From NCBI RefSeq assembly GCF_023156585.1, contig NZ_JALNMI010000001.1, positions 496,001 through 560,000 of the forward strand: DNA of 64,000 nt. The letters are read 5' to 3'. Shown one piece after another: positions 56,102-64,000 of the stretch. The notes under the pieces were generated by a model that made no database searches, had not been told where the DNA came from, and saw only the letters and a list, made by a program, of their open reading frames with translations. Position 1 is the first letter of the stretch, and each line of letters opens with the position of its first letter. A program made the position numbers and the translations under genes. The stretch is from Subsaxibacter sp. CAU 1640 (lineage in GTDB: Bacteria > Bacteroidota > Bacteroidia > Flavobacteriales > Flavobacteriaceae).

Positions 56102-56175
56102 TGGAGAAGATGGGGCTCGAACCCACGACCTTTTGGCTGCCAGCCAAACGCTCTAGCCAACTGAGCTACATCCCC
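56102..56175 (-). tRNA. tRNA-Ala (anticodon GGC)
   Basis: A 74-nt cloverleaf on the reverse strand. The acceptor begins GGGGATG and pairs with CTTCTCC, including the G3-U70 identity pair of alanine tRNA and one U-U mismatch. The D arm has GCTC/GAGC, the anticodon loop reads CTGGCAG (anticodon GGC, codon GCC), and the T arm has GTGGG TTCGAGC CCCAT. The discriminator is A73; CCA is not encoded. A terminator follows. Confidence 0.95.
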
Positions 56176-56259
56176 AAAATTTTGACGAAAGTAATAAAAA
56201 AATAAACATCATCACATTTAACATTCCTTTTGTGAAAAAACACAGAAACAAATCAACAT

Positions 56260-57054
56260 TTATTTAAGTCCACCCAAAACCAAAACAGGTAATGTAGTGT
56301 AAAATTCTTTCTTCAGAATGGTATTATTCTCCCATAACTTGGTGAAAAATCCTCGCTTACGGCGAACAACACACAGCAAATCTGGATCATTGGTTTTATA
56401 ATGCTCCAAAACCCCTTGATAGGTGGTTGGATTGTCGGTATAAATAATATCTTCAACCATCGATGCAAGTTCCTTATTGACATCAAAATCTCCTTCGTTG
56501 TGAAAAGGTGTTTTCACCAACAATAGATTGATTTTTGCTTTAAAATGATTTTGAATCTCTTTCAACGGCGTTAAGGCGGCATCCTTTTTAACTATAGCCG
56601 ATTTGAGAGCCATTAAAACACTGCTTACAGGTTTATAAGTATAACCTTCAGGAACAATTAGTGCAGGAATGTTGGTTCTTTTGATGATTTTTCCGGAAGT
56701 TTCTCCCAAAAAGACTTCGTCTTTGATGGAAGTTGTTCTTGGTTCAATCAAAATCAAATCGATATCTGCTGCTTGACAAACCAATTCCAATGTATCAATC
56801 AATTTCCCCTTGAATGTTTTTACAATCACCTCAACACCTTTGGTATCTACATTTGCCACGTGCGATTTTAGAAACGCCAAGCTCTCTCTTTCAAGAATAT
56901 GGTCAACTTTCATCATCGTCCCAGCTTTTGTATACACATTAAATATTTGAATAACATAAAGCTTTGCACCAAATTCCTTCGCAAAATCAACCGCATATTG
57001 CAGATGGCTAACCGCATTTTTTGATGAACCAACAGGAACTAAAATATTCTTCAT
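56260..57054 (-). CDS. Universal stress protein, tandem domains
   Basis: A 264-residue cytosolic protein with two UspA folds: N-terminal from MKNILVPVGSSKNAVSHLQYA with LIPALIVPEG-type strand end near 145, and a weaker C-terminal domain ending LPVLVLGGLK. The exact ATP-binding G-x-x-G motif is not preserved in the first domain (LGETSGKIIKRT). The start is set at the second of two nearby ATGs. A TATTTTTG box on the reverse strand at 57092-57099 is the likely promoter. Divergent from the GNAT gene. Confidence 0.87.
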   Translation of the reverse strand: MKNILVPVGSSKNAVSHLQYAVDFAKEFGAKLYVIQIFNVYTKAGTMMKVDHILERESLAFLKSHVANVDTKGVEVIVKTFKGKLIDTLELVCQAADIDLILIEPRTTSIKDEVFLGETSGKIIKRTNIPALIVPEGYTYKPVSSVLMALKSAIVKKDAALTPLKEIQNHFKAKINLLLVKTPFHNEGDFDVNKELASMVEDIIYTDNPTTYQGVLEHYKTNDPDLLCVVRRKRGFFTKLWENNTILKKEFYTTLPVLVLGGLK

Positions 57055-57091
57055 CGTCAAAAATTAAAACTAAATTTACCTAAAATTAACG

Positions 57092-57099
57092 CAAAAATA
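57092..57099 (-). promoter_or_regulatory. -7 promoter box of the universal stress protein gene
   Basis: TATTTTTG on the reverse strand fits TAnnTTTG, about 38 bp before the chosen start. Confidence 0.45.
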
Positions 57100-57109
57100 A
57101 ACAATATTA

Positions 57110-57610
57110 ATGATTCGTGTTGCCACACACTCTGATATTACAAGTGTTTTGAAACTCACTCAAGCGTGCTCAAAGCATATGATTGAAAATGAAATTTTTC
57201 AATGGAATGAGCATTATCCCAATCAATCAGCTTTCGAAAATGATATTGACAGGCAAGAGCTATATGTGGCAGAAATCGATGAAAAAATCGTTGGCTGTAT
57301 TGTCATTTCAACTTTTATGGATGAGGAATATCGTTCTGTGGAATGGCTGACACCAACTCAAGACAATCTTTACATTCATCGACTTGCAGTGCATCCAGAT
57401 GTTCAAGGAAAAGGCTTGGCGCAGCGTATGATGGATTTCGCCGAAACGAAGGCCAAAACCGATAAGAAATGTTCGATTAGGCTGGATACTTTCTCACAAA
57501 ACAAACGAAACCAAAAATTTTACGAACTTCGTGGCTACAAGCGATTGGGTTCCATTTATTTTCCCAAACAAAGCGAACATCCTTTTTATTGCTATGAATA
57601 CGTATTGTGA
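57110..57610 (+). CDS. GNAT family N-acetyltransferase
   Basis: A 166-residue acetyl-CoA-dependent transferase. Motif A with the CoA-binding loop is IHRLAVHPDVQGKGLAQRMM (about 87-106) and the C-terminal strand IRLDTFSQNKRNQKFYELRG follows. Acceptor substrate unknown. Its stop overlaps the GTG start of the MATE gene by 4 bp, so the two are coupled. Confidence 0.9.
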   Translation: MIRVATHSDITSVLKLTQACSKHMIENEIFQWNEHYPNQSAFENDIDRQELYVAEIDEKIVGCIVISTFMDEEYRSVEWLTPTQDNLYIHRLAVHPDVQGKGLAQRMMDFAETKAKTDKKCSIRLDTFSQNKRNQKFYELRGYKRLGSIYFPKQSEHPFYCYEYVL

Positions 57611-58941
57611 ATTCGACCATAAGCTTTAAACATATTAACAAACTTGCCATACCTGCATTGATTTCTGGCGTGTCAGAACCCATACTTTCCATCACAGACA
57701 CGGCAATTGTAGGAAATATGGATGTAAATGCCACAGAATCCTTGGCGGCAGTGGGAATTGTGGGCGCTTTTATCTCGATGCTGATTTGGGTTTTGGGCCA
57801 GACCAGAAGTGCCATTTCTTCAATCGTTTCGCAATATGTTGGCGCTAATCAATTGGAGGATGTAAAAACGCTCCCATCTCAAGCAATTTTCATCATTACT
57901 TCATTGAGTGTTTTGATTATTTTAGGCACATTCCCTTTTGCTGAAGCCATTTTTAAACTTTACAATGCAAGTGGATTGATACTTGAGAATTGCGTGGATT
58001 ATTACCGAATTCGCGTGCTCGGATTTCCATTTACGCTGTTCACTATTGCTGTTTTTGGAGCGTTCCGCGGCCTGCAGAACACCTATTATCCTATGATTAT
58101 TGCATTGATTGGTACTTTTACCAATGTTGTTCTAGATGTTGTTTTGGTCTATGGCATCGATGGATTTATATCGCCAATGCATATCAAAGGTGCTGCCTAT
58201 TCGAGTCTTATCGCTCAAGCTTTGATGGCAATTTTTTCAGCCTATTATTTATTGAAGAAGACCGAAATTCCTTTGAAAGGCACATTCCCATTCAACAAGG
58301 AAATTGAGCGTTTTCTTCTGATGATTCTGAATCTTTTTGTAAGAACTTTGGCGTTGAATGTCACGCTGTATTATGCCAACGCCTTTTCGACCAGCTACGG
58401 AAAACAGTACATTGCAGCATATACCATTGCGATTAACTTTTGGTTTTTGGGTGCTTTTATTGTGGATGGTTACGCGAGTGCAGGAAATATACTTTCGGGG
58501 AAACTTTTAGGAGCAAATCGGCCTGATTTGCTCATTAAATTGAGTAACAAACTCATTAAATATGGCATAGTAGTGGGAATGATTTTGGCGGTTGTCGGAG
58601 CGATTCTGTATTATCCTTTAGGAACTATTTTCTCCAATGACCCAGAAGTTTTGAATCAGTTCTATTCAATCTTTTGGATTGTTTTGGCAATGCAACCGTT
58701 TTGTGCTTTGGCTTTCATTTTTGACGGAATGTTCAAGGGTTTGGGAATGATGAAATATCTGCGGAATTTGCTTTTGATTTCAACCTTTTTGGTGTTTGTG
58801 CCTCTCCTGTTTTGGCTTGATAGCTTGGATTTAAAACTTTATGCTGTTTTTATTGCGTTTACGGCGTGGATTATTGCCAGAGGAATTCCGTTGATATTAA
58901 AATTTAGAAGTCTGTTTTTGCCAAGTGCACAAAACGATTAA
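57607..58941 (+). CDS. MATE family efflux transporter
   Basis: A 444-residue inner membrane antiporter with about twelve transmembrane helices. The first helix IPALISGVSEPILSITDTAI and the following segment GNMDVNATESLAAVGIVGAF are typical of DinF/NorM-type MATE proteins, which expel cationic drugs using Na or H gradients. The start is a GTG that overlaps the GNAT stop (GTGA); the first ATG lies inside the first loop at codon 38 and would remove helix 1, so GTG is preferred. Confidence 0.92.
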   Translation: MNSTISFKHINKLAIPALISGVSEPILSITDTAIVGNMDVNATESLAAVGIVGAFISMLIWVLGQTRSAISSIVSQYVGANQLEDVKTLPSQAIFIITSLSVLIILGTFPFAEAIFKLYNASGLILENCVDYYRIRVLGFPFTLFTIAVFGAFRGLQNTYYPMIIALIGTFTNVVLDVVLVYGIDGFISPMHIKGAAYSSLIAQALMAIFSAYYLLKKTEIPLKGTFPFNKEIERFLLMILNLFVRTLALNVTLYYANAFSTSYGKQYIAAYTIAINFWFLGAFIVDGYASAGNILSGKLLGANRPDLLIKLSNKLIKYGIVVGMILAVVGAILYYPLGTIFSNDPEVLNQFYSIFWIVLAMQPFCALAFIFDGMFKGLGMMKYLRNLLLISTFLVFVPLLFWLDSLDLKLYAVFIAFTAWIIARGIPLILKFRSLFLPSAQND

Positions 58942-58972
58942 CTTTGGCGACAGAACATTTAGTCGAATATCT

Positions 58973-59071
58973 ATGAATCTCTTGGAATTTTTAAGCGGAA
59001 ACGGCCTTTTTCTCCTGCTTGCCGTCGTACTTATTATTGTCTATTTCTACAACCGAAGAAAAAACAGATAA
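58973..59071 (+). CDS. Small single-span membrane peptide (32 residues)
   Basis: ATG-to-TAA frame of 32 codons encoding MNLLEFLSGNGLFLLLAVVL then a continuing hydrophobic stretch and a basic tail FYNRRKNR. It is one transmembrane helix with positive residues at the C-terminus, so N-out/C-in. It lies 31 bp after the MATE gene and its stop abuts the convergent oxygenase stop (59072). No family recognised. It could be an accessory peptide of the transporter or chance. Confidence 0.5.
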   Translation: MNLLEFLSGNGLFLLLAVVLIIVYFYNRRKNR

Positions 59072-59713
59072 CTATCTGGTTTTTAACCAACCTGTGATAC
59101 TCAATCGCTCGGTATTCACAGGCTTTACTTCGTGCTCTATGATTTGACTCTCAAAAATAACGACGCGACCAGGAAACGGATAAATTACTTTTTCCACTTC
59201 TTGTCCATTTTCATCGAGATATAAAACCAGTTCACCTCCATTTTCTGGCAACCAACCATCTTCGTTCAAATAGCACACAAAAGACAATTTCCTACGGTCA
59301 TCATTCTGAAACGTATCAATGTGGCGCTTGTAAAACGTTCCCGTTGGGTACAATGCATAATGAAATTCTTTGTGCAAAATCCCCAAGAAGCAAGTTTTGT
59401 TTAAATAGGACACCAAGCTATTGATTTTCTTGAAGAAAAGTGCTTCGGCAGTATTGGATTTTAGTTCATCAATCCATAAAATGATATCGCCTCTAACCGA
59501 TTTTAGGATGATTTCATTGGTGTAATTGCCAATGGCAGCTTTTTTGAAACGATCTTCTTCGTGTTTTTCCAACAATGAAGCTCTCAAAGCCAATACTTCT
59601 TCCGCAGAAAAAAAGTCCTCAACAATGGAATATTTCTTCGAAATGACGTCTTCAATGATTTGCTCATATTGCAAATTCTCGACAAATTCAATTTCTTCAA
59701 AAAGCTGATTCAT
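59072..59713 (-). CDS. 2-oxoglutarate/Fe(II)-dependent oxygenase (prolyl 4-hydroxylase-like)
   Basis: A 213-residue non-heme iron oxygenase. The iron ligands are His and Asp in FYKRHIDTFQNDDRRKL near residue 135, and the distal His in IIEHEVKPVNTER near 192, with Arg of TERLSITGW binding 2-oxoglutarate. The family hydroxylates proline or other residues or small molecules; the substrate here is unknown. Own promoter box at 59737-59744. Confidence 0.88.
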   Translation of the reverse strand: MNQLFEEIEFVENLQYEQIIEDVISKKYSIVEDFFSAEEVLALRASLLEKHEEDRFKKAAIGNYTNEIILKSVRGDIILWIDELKSNTAEALFFKKINSLVSYLNKTCFLGILHKEFHYALYPTGTFYKRHIDTFQNDDRRKLSFVCYLNEDGWLPENGGELVLYLDENGQEVEKVIYPFPGRVVIFESQIIEHEVKPVNTERLSITGWLKTR

Positions 59714-59736
59714 AGTTCAATTTGGATAAAAGTGCG

Positions 59737-59771
59737 CAAATGTAATCTAAAAACTGATTGCTTTTACAAAA
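59737..59771 (-). promoter_or_regulatory. Promoter of the 2OG-Fe(II) oxygenase gene
   Basis: On the reverse strand a TTTTG element (59771-59767) and TACATTTG (59744-59737) are 22 bp apart, and the ATG follows after 23 bp. It overlaps the divergent queD promoter region. Confidence 0.5.
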
Positions 59772-59775
59772 CAAT

Positions 59776-59783
59776 TATCTTTG
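59776..59783 (+). promoter_or_regulatory. -7 promoter box of queD
   Basis: TATCTTTG, a perfect TAnnTTTG box, lies 19 bp before the queD ATG, and shows that the upstream TTG start at 59758 is wrong. Confidence 0.6.
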
Positions 59784-59802
59784 TACTGAAAATGACATTA
59801 CA

Positions 59803-60255
59803 ATGAATACCATTCGTATCACAAAACAATTTTCGTTTGAAACTGGCCACGCACTGTATGGCTATGATGGCAAATGCAAGAATGTGCACGGACACAGTTA
59901 TAAATTATCGGTCACTGTTATTGGGTCTCCAATTACAGATACTTCAAACGTAAAATATGGGATGGTCATCGATTTCAGTGATTTGAAGAAAATTGTGAAA
60001 ATCGAGATAGTTGATGTGTTTGACCACGCCACGGTGTTCAACAAAAATACGCCTCACGTAGAGCTGGCAAATGAATTGGAGCAGAGAGGTCACAATGTGT
60101 TATTGGTTGATTATCAGCCTACCAGTGAAATGATGGTGGTTGATTTTGCTGAAAAAATCAAGAAACATTTACCTGAAAATATTCAACTGTATTCCTTAAA
60201 ACTTCAGGAAACCGAAACGAGTTTTGCTGAATGGTATGCTTCGGATAATCAGTAG
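59803..60255 (+). CDS. queD: 6-carboxytetrahydropterin synthase (QueD family)
   Basis: A 150-residue tetrahydrobiopterin-fold enzyme of the queuosine/7-deazaguanine pathway, converting dihydroneopterin triphosphate to 6-carboxytetrahydropterin. Zinc ligands His16 (ETGHALYG), His29 and His31, with catalytic Cys25, are in CKNVHGHSYKL; the later DHATVFN and LQETETSFAEWY supply the other active-site acids. The start at 59803 follows its promoter box. Other members make sepiapterin; QueD fits best for this CxxxHGH motif. Confidence 0.93.
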   Translation: MNTIRITKQFSFETGHALYGYDGKCKNVHGHSYKLSVTVIGSPITDTSNVKYGMVIDFSDLKKIVKIEIVDVFDHATVFNKNTPHVELANELEQRGHNVLLVDYQPTSEMMVVDFAEKIKKHLPENIQLYSLKLQETETSFAEWYASDNQ

Positions 60256-60331
60256 GCATTATTCAGCAGCATTTGGCAGTAAAAACATTGTTTTTATGCT
60301 TTCCTTTATAGAAAATTAAAGAACCTTTTAT

Positions 60332-60354
60332 TAGATTCCTGCCTGCGCAGGAAT
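60332..60354. repeat. Dispersed intergenic repeat, copy 2
   Basis: A hairpin ATTCCTGC (60335-60342), CTGC loop, GCAGGAAT (60347-60354), preceded by TAG. It matches the inverse of 44045-44069. It lies 17 bp before lpxH, in a gap without other signals. Confidence 0.55.
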
Positions 60355-60370
60355 TTGTTATATTTACTCT

Positions 60371-61123
60371 ATGAACATTCCAGCTGGTAAAAAAATATAC
60401 TTCGCATCCGACAATCATTTGGGCGCACCAACAACGGAAGCCTCTCGTCCCAGAGAGCAGAAGTTCGTGGCTTGGTTGGATGACGTAAAAAAAGATGCTG
60501 CAGCCATATTTTTGCTTGGCGATTTATTTGATTTTTGGTTTGAATACAAAACAGTTGTTCCAAAAGGTTTTACAAGAACTTTGGGAAAGTTGGCCGAAAT
60601 CACTGATTCGGGAATTCCTGTGTATTATTTTGTTGGTAATCACGACCTGTGGATGCACGGGTATTTTGAGGAAGAACTCAATATCCCTGTTTATCATTCA
60701 CCGAAAGAATTCACATTTAATGACAAAACCTTTTTTATAGGCCACGGTGACGGTTTAGGACCTGGCGATAAAGGTTACAAACGGATGAAAAAAGTATTTA
60801 CCAACCCGTTTTCAAGATGGTTTTTTCGATGGTTACATCCTGATTTGGGTGTGAAACTGGCGCAATATATGAGTGTCAAAAACAAATTGATTTCTGGTGA
60901 TGAGGATGCCAAGTTTTTGGGAGAAGACAACGAATGGTTGGTACAATATTCAAGAAAAAAGCTTCAGGAAAAACATCGCGATTATTTTGTGTTTGGGCAT
61001 CGTCATTTGCCTTTGGAAATCAAATTGAATGACACTTCAACCTATTTCAACCTTGGCGACTGGATAGGCTACTATACGTACGGCGTTTTTGATGGAGCAA
61101 CTTTTGAGTTGAAAACCTATTAG
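60371..61123 (+). CDS. lpxH: UDP-2,3-diacylglucosamine diphosphatase (LpxH-type)
   Basis: A 250-residue calcineurin-like phosphoesterase of lipid A synthesis. The metal-binding motifs are ASDNHLGAP (Asp14, His16), FLLGDLFDFWFEYK, FVGNHDLWMHG, IGHGDGLGPGDKGYKRMK and VFGHRHLPLE. The GDLFDFW and HGDGLGPGDKGY forms are typical for Bacteroidota LpxH. It hydrolyses UDP-diacylglucosamine to lipid X at the membrane surface. Convergent to the MFS gene with a 4-bp overlap. Confidence 0.93.
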   Translation: MNIPAGKKIYFASDNHLGAPTTEASRPREQKFVAWLDDVKKDAAAIFLLGDLFDFWFEYKTVVPKGFTRTLGKLAEITDSGIPVYYFVGNHDLWMHGYFEEELNIPVYHSPKEFTFNDKTFFIGHGDGLGPGDKGYKRMKKVFTNPFSRWFFRWLHPDLGVKLAQYMSVKNKLISGDEDAKFLGEDNEWLVQYSRKKLQEKHRDYFVFGHRHLPLEIKLNDTSTYFNLGDWIGYYTYGVFDGATFELKTY

Positions 61124-62397
61124 TCTTCCTTCTCGTTTTCTTCCATATCCTTTCTCAAATCTAGTTTTCTGAACGAAGGAGATACGATTCCCGTTGTGAT
61201 GACCGTAAGCAATGTCATTGAACCTCCAAAAACAACGGCTGTAACTGTTCCCATTAATTTGGCTGTCAATCCGCTTTCAAACGCTCCCAATTCATTTGAC
61301 GACCCAACGAACATCGAATTTACCGAAGAAACACGACCTCGCATATGGTCTGGAGTTTTCAACTGTAAGATGGTTTGCCTTACTACTACAGAAACTCCAT
61401 CTGTCAATCCACTAAAGAACAGTGCCAATACAGAAATCCAGAAAATGTTCGAAAGTCCAAAGACGATGATTGAAACGCCAAAACCAAAAACGGCTGCCAA
61501 CAATTTCATACCAGCGTTTTTACTGATTGGAATGTAAGCGGTGAGGATGAGCATTAAAAAAGTTCCGACTGCGGGCGCTGCTCTCAACACACCAAATCCT
61601 TCGGGTCCCACTTTTAAAATATCTTGTGCAAAAACTGGCAACAAGGCTACTGCTCCACCAAAAAGAACTGCAACCATATCCAACGTAATGGCTCCTAAAA
61701 TAGCTTTTGTTTTGAACACATAATTCAATCCTTCTTTAAGGCTATCCATAATCGGTTCGCCAATTTTCGGATTCAGAACTGGCTTTTTCTTTATTCTAAA
61801 TAGAACCATCAACGAAAACATCACCAATCCGAAGATAAAACACAGCGTCCAGTGTACACCTATCCAATTGATGGAAAATCCAGCAAAGGCTGGACCCAAA
61901 ACCGAAGCCATCTGCCAAGTGGAACTGCTCCAAGTAGCTGCATTTGGATACGCTTTTTTGGGAACGATGAGTGCCACCAAAGAAAAGATTGTCGGCCCAA
62001 AAAATGAACGCACGAATCCGCCAAAAAACACCAATGCATAAATACAATACAAAATGGTTTTTGTAGACCAATCTGATACAATCGCAGGCCAAGTCAACAA
62101 GAATAGACCAAAACTAATCAGTGAGAAGGCAGCAATACAGATGGCCAATAGATTTCGTTTTTCACGTTGGTCAGCAATGTGGCCAGCAAATAGTGACATT
62201 GACAATGCTGGAATGATTTCCATAAGTCCGATAACTCCTAACGACAAAGGGTCTTTAGTAAGCGAATAGACTTCCCACTCGATTACAATGAATTGCATTG
62301 ACCAAGCAAAAACGAGTGCAAACCTTACTAATAAAAATATGTTGAATTCCCTAAAGCGAAGTGCTGCGTAAGGGTCTTTTTTGATGGGTTTTTCCAT
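61120..62397 (-). CDS. MFS transporter, enterobactin exporter-like (DHA3 type)
   Basis: A 425-residue inner membrane protein with about twelve helices. The start MEKPIKKDPYAALRFREFNIFLL and the segment FAGHIADQREKRNLLAI (loop 2-3 signature) fit the DHA3 drug or siderophore exporters. The cytosolic loop near residue 190 and the C-terminal tail are charged. The substrate is unknown. It is preceded by a TATTTTTG box at 62445-62452 (reverse strand); recJ ends 148 bp upstream. Confidence 0.9.
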   Translation of the reverse strand: MEKPIKKDPYAALRFREFNIFLLVRFALVFAWSMQFIVIEWEVYSLTKDPLSLGVIGLMEIIPALSMSLFAGHIADQREKRNLLAICIAAFSLISFGLFLLTWPAIVSDWSTKTILYCIYALVFFGGFVRSFFGPTIFSLVALIVPKKAYPNAATWSSSTWQMASVLGPAFAGFSINWIGVHWTLCFIFGLVMFSLMVLFRIKKKPVLNPKIGEPIMDSLKEGLNYVFKTKAILGAITLDMVAVLFGGAVALLPVFAQDILKVGPEGFGVLRAAPAVGTFLMLILTAYIPISKNAGMKLLAAVFGFGVSIIVFGLSNIFWISVLALFFSGLTDGVSVVVRQTILQLKTPDHMRGRVSSVNSMFVGSSNELGAFESGLTAKLMGTVTAVVFGGSMTLLTVITTGIVSPSFRKLDLRKDMEENEKED

Positions 62398-62444
62398 ATG
62401 GTTAGCTCATTTTAAACACAAAATCGTGAGTTTAAAATCTGATG

Positions 62445-62452
62445 CAAAAATA
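62445..62452 (-). promoter_or_regulatory. -7 promoter box of the MFS gene
   Basis: The reverse strand reads TATTTTTG, a TAnnTTTG match, 47 bp before the ATG. Confidence 0.45.
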
Positions 62453-62545
62453 GGATATGCTTTCATGTTATGTTGTTTTTAACAAAAATTAACTTCGAGA
62501 AAAAAGATTTTTATCAAATAGTGAAAAAGGAGGTTTGTTTTTGAA

Positions 62546-64000
62546 TTATTCTTTGATATCCCTCAACTTCAATTGCAAACTCGCAGTGCCTTGCCATTCA
62601 TTTTCATCAATGGAATAGACAGCTTTAAATCGTTTTCTATCCGTTATCAAATCACATTTATCTCCGAGATTGAAACCAATGGCAACAATTTTATCGGCAT
62701 CGGGTTGCGTAACTGTAACGCGCAAATGCTTATCATCTTCGCCTACACATTTGCCGTAACCAGTGTCTCTTAAATTTTCGGTCATAAAAACAGGTGTCAT
62801 ATTTCCTGGTCCGAAAGGCGCGAATTGTTTCAGAATTCTATAAAACTTTGGAGTGATGTCTTTCAAATCAATTTGCATATCGATTTTGATTTCGGGAGTC
62901 AACAAGGTTCTATCGATAGTTTTTGAAACCTCATCCTCAAACGCTTGCTTGAAGGCTTCATAGTTTTCTTCCTTCAAAGTCAAGCCTGCAGCATATTTAT
63001 GTCCGCCAAACTGTTCAATATATTGCGAACAAGCTTCAATGGCATTATAGACATCAAATCCACTGACTGAACGAGCTGAAGCTGCCAATTTATCGCCACT
63101 TTTGGTAAAGACCAATGTTGGACGATAATAAGTTTCCGTCAATCGTGAAGCCACAATACCAATGACGCCTTTATGCCAAGTTTCGTTATAAACAACCGAC
63201 GTAAAACGCTCTTGTTCTTTGCAGGTTTCTATTTGTTGCAATGCTTCATGAGTAATTTGTTGGTCAGCTTCTTTCCTATCAGAATTGAATTGCTCAATGT
63301 CAATCGCATAGCGCATTGCCAAATTAAAATCAGTTTCTGTTAAAAGCGTTACAGCGTGATTGCCATGTTTCATTCGACCAGCAGCGTTGATACGAGGAGC
63401 AATAATGAACACGACGTCTGTAATGGTCAATTCTTTTTTCTTCACTTGGGCAATCAAAGCTTTGATGCCAGGTCGTGGCTGTTGATTGATAATTTGCAGT
63501 CCAAAATAGGCAAGTGTTCTGTTTTCACCTGTAATAGGAACTATATCTGCACCAATTGCTGTTGCCACAAGATCTAGATACTCCACTAAATCTTCAACAG
63601 ACTTGCCTTCATTGATTGCCAATGCCTGAATCAGTTTAAAACCAATTCCACAACCACAGAGTTCATCATAAGGATATGAGCAATCATCTCGCTTTGGGTC
63701 CAAAACTGCAACAGCTTTTGGCAATTCGTTTCCAGGCCTGTGATGGTCACAGATGATGAAGTCGATGCCTTTTTCTTTTGCATACACTACTTTTTCTACG
63801 GCTTTGATACCACAATCCAGTGCAACAATCAACGTGAAATCATTATCGTGTGCAAAGTCAATTCCCATATAGGAAACTCCGTAACCCTCTTCATATCTAT
63901 CTGGAATGTAGGTAGCGACTGTTTCCGTCCGTGTTTTTAAATAGGAAGACATCAAAGCCACAGATGTTGTACCATCTACATCATAATCGCCGAAAACAAG
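62546..64000 (-). CDS. recJ: Single-stranded-DNA-specific exonuclease RecJ (N-terminus cut by window edge)
   Basis: The frame stays open to the right edge; 484 codons plus stop are visible. At the edge the reverse strand encodes VFGDYDVDGTTSVALMSSY, the first DHH-family motif, so about 80-100 N-terminal residues are missing. Further motifs are DFIICDHHRPGNELP (DHH), CGCGIGFKLIQAL and the DHHA1 segment SVSGFDVYNAIEACSQYIEQ with GGHKYAAG. The C-terminal OB domain follows. RecJ degrades single-stranded DNA 5' to 3' in recombination and repair, working with the AddAB/RecQ class of enzymes. Confidence 0.96.
   Translation of the reverse strand, partial: LVFGDYDVDGTTSVALMSSYLKTRTETVATYIPDRYEEGYGVSYMGIDFAHDNDFTLIVALDCGIKAVEKVVYAKEKGIDFIICDHHRPGNELPKAVAVLDPKRDDCSYPYDELCGCGIGFKLIQALAINEGKSVEDLVEYLDLVATAIGADIVPITGENRTLAYFGLQIINQQPRPGIKALIAQVKKKELTITDVVFIIAPRINAAGRMKHGNHAVTLLTETDFNLAMRYAIDIEQFNSDRKEADQQITHEALQQIETCKEQERFTSVVYNETWHKGVIGIVASRLTETYYRPTLVFTKSGDKLAASARSVSGFDVYNAIEACSQYIEQFGGHKYAAGLTLKEENYEAFKQAFEDEVSKTIDRTLLTPEIKIDMQIDLKDITPKFYRILKQFAPFGPGNMTPVFMTENLRDTGYGKCVGEDDKHLRVTVTQPDADKIVAIGFNLGDKCDLITDRKRFKAVYSIDENEWQGTASLQLKLRDIKE

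Noticed and set aside
59758-59805. TTG start for queD at 59758
   Set aside because: The -7 box at 59776-59783 lies inside it, and the ATG at 59803 begins the conserved domain.
1-64000. CRISPR array, prophage or insertion sequence
   Set aside because: No regularly spaced direct repeats, transposase, integrase or phage structural genes were seen on either strand.

Overview
The window is chromosomal DNA of a member of the Bacteroidota, almost certainly family Flavobacteriaceae. The evidence is AT-rich sequence with A-rich leaders instead of Shine-Dalgarno sites, many promoters with the Bacteroidota -7 box TAnnTTTG, a type IX secretion C-terminal sorting domain, a Bacteroidota-type three-subunit succinate dehydrogenase, an IPExxxVDY protein, DUF4199, OmpA with thrombospondin type 3 repeats, and a 632-residue PurF. 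I see no phage, transposase, CRISPR array or plasmid gene. It is mostly ordinary housekeeping chromosome with a few odd spots.

Layout. 1-9.7 kb, all minus strand: the SUF iron-sulfur cluster operon sufA-sufB-lipoprotein-sufC-sufD-sufS, then a secreted M43 metalloprotease lipoprotein and an unknown secreted protein, then a separately promoted sufE-sufT(DUF59)-ABC transporter unit cut by the window edge. 9.9-13.6 kb: thiL, two paralogous Cys-rich small proteins, an alpha/beta hydrolase and an M24 aminopeptidase. 13.7-19.4 kb, plus strand: a T9SS-exported metalloprotease, a beta-propeller (Asp-box) protein and a lipoprotein. 19.5-23.0 kb: sdhCAB. 23.0-26.6 kb: a membrane-bound MutS-like ATPase, rplU-rpmA (L21 carrying an extra helix-hairpin-helix domain) and a DUF4199 protein. 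26.7-32.4 kb: paired M16 peptidases, an HMA-domain lipoprotein, and an overlapping trio oxidoreductase-CYTH-YciI. 32.5-34.8 kb: dinB fused by overlap to a sialidase-like gene. 34.8-40.6 kb: acpP-fabF-rnc-IPExxxVDY-pyk facing divergent purN-RNase H. 40.7-44.1 kb: a PfkB kinase, long purF, and a 540-bp gap with two tandem small RNA-like units. 44.1-53.6 kb: Mn-type superoxide dismutase and an AddAB-like helicase-nuclease pair split by kbl and an OmpA gene. 53.6-64 kb: a hybrid histidine kinase, tRNA-Ala(GGC), universal stress protein, GNAT, MATE, a 32-residue membrane peptide, 2OG-Fe(II) oxygenase, QueD, LpxH, an MFS exporter, and recJ cut by the right edge.

The least explained structure is the tandem pair of ~72-nt units at 43738-43810 and 43970-44040. 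Each has its own promoter-like box, a 5' hairpin and a perfect terminator hairpin whose two arms shrink together between copies. Other second-look items are the hairpin-rich spacers in the suf operon, the duplicated zinc-ribbon-like genes, the membrane MutS-like ATPase, the L21 fusion and the lipoprotein inside suf. All functional calls rest on motifs read by eye; no database search was possible.
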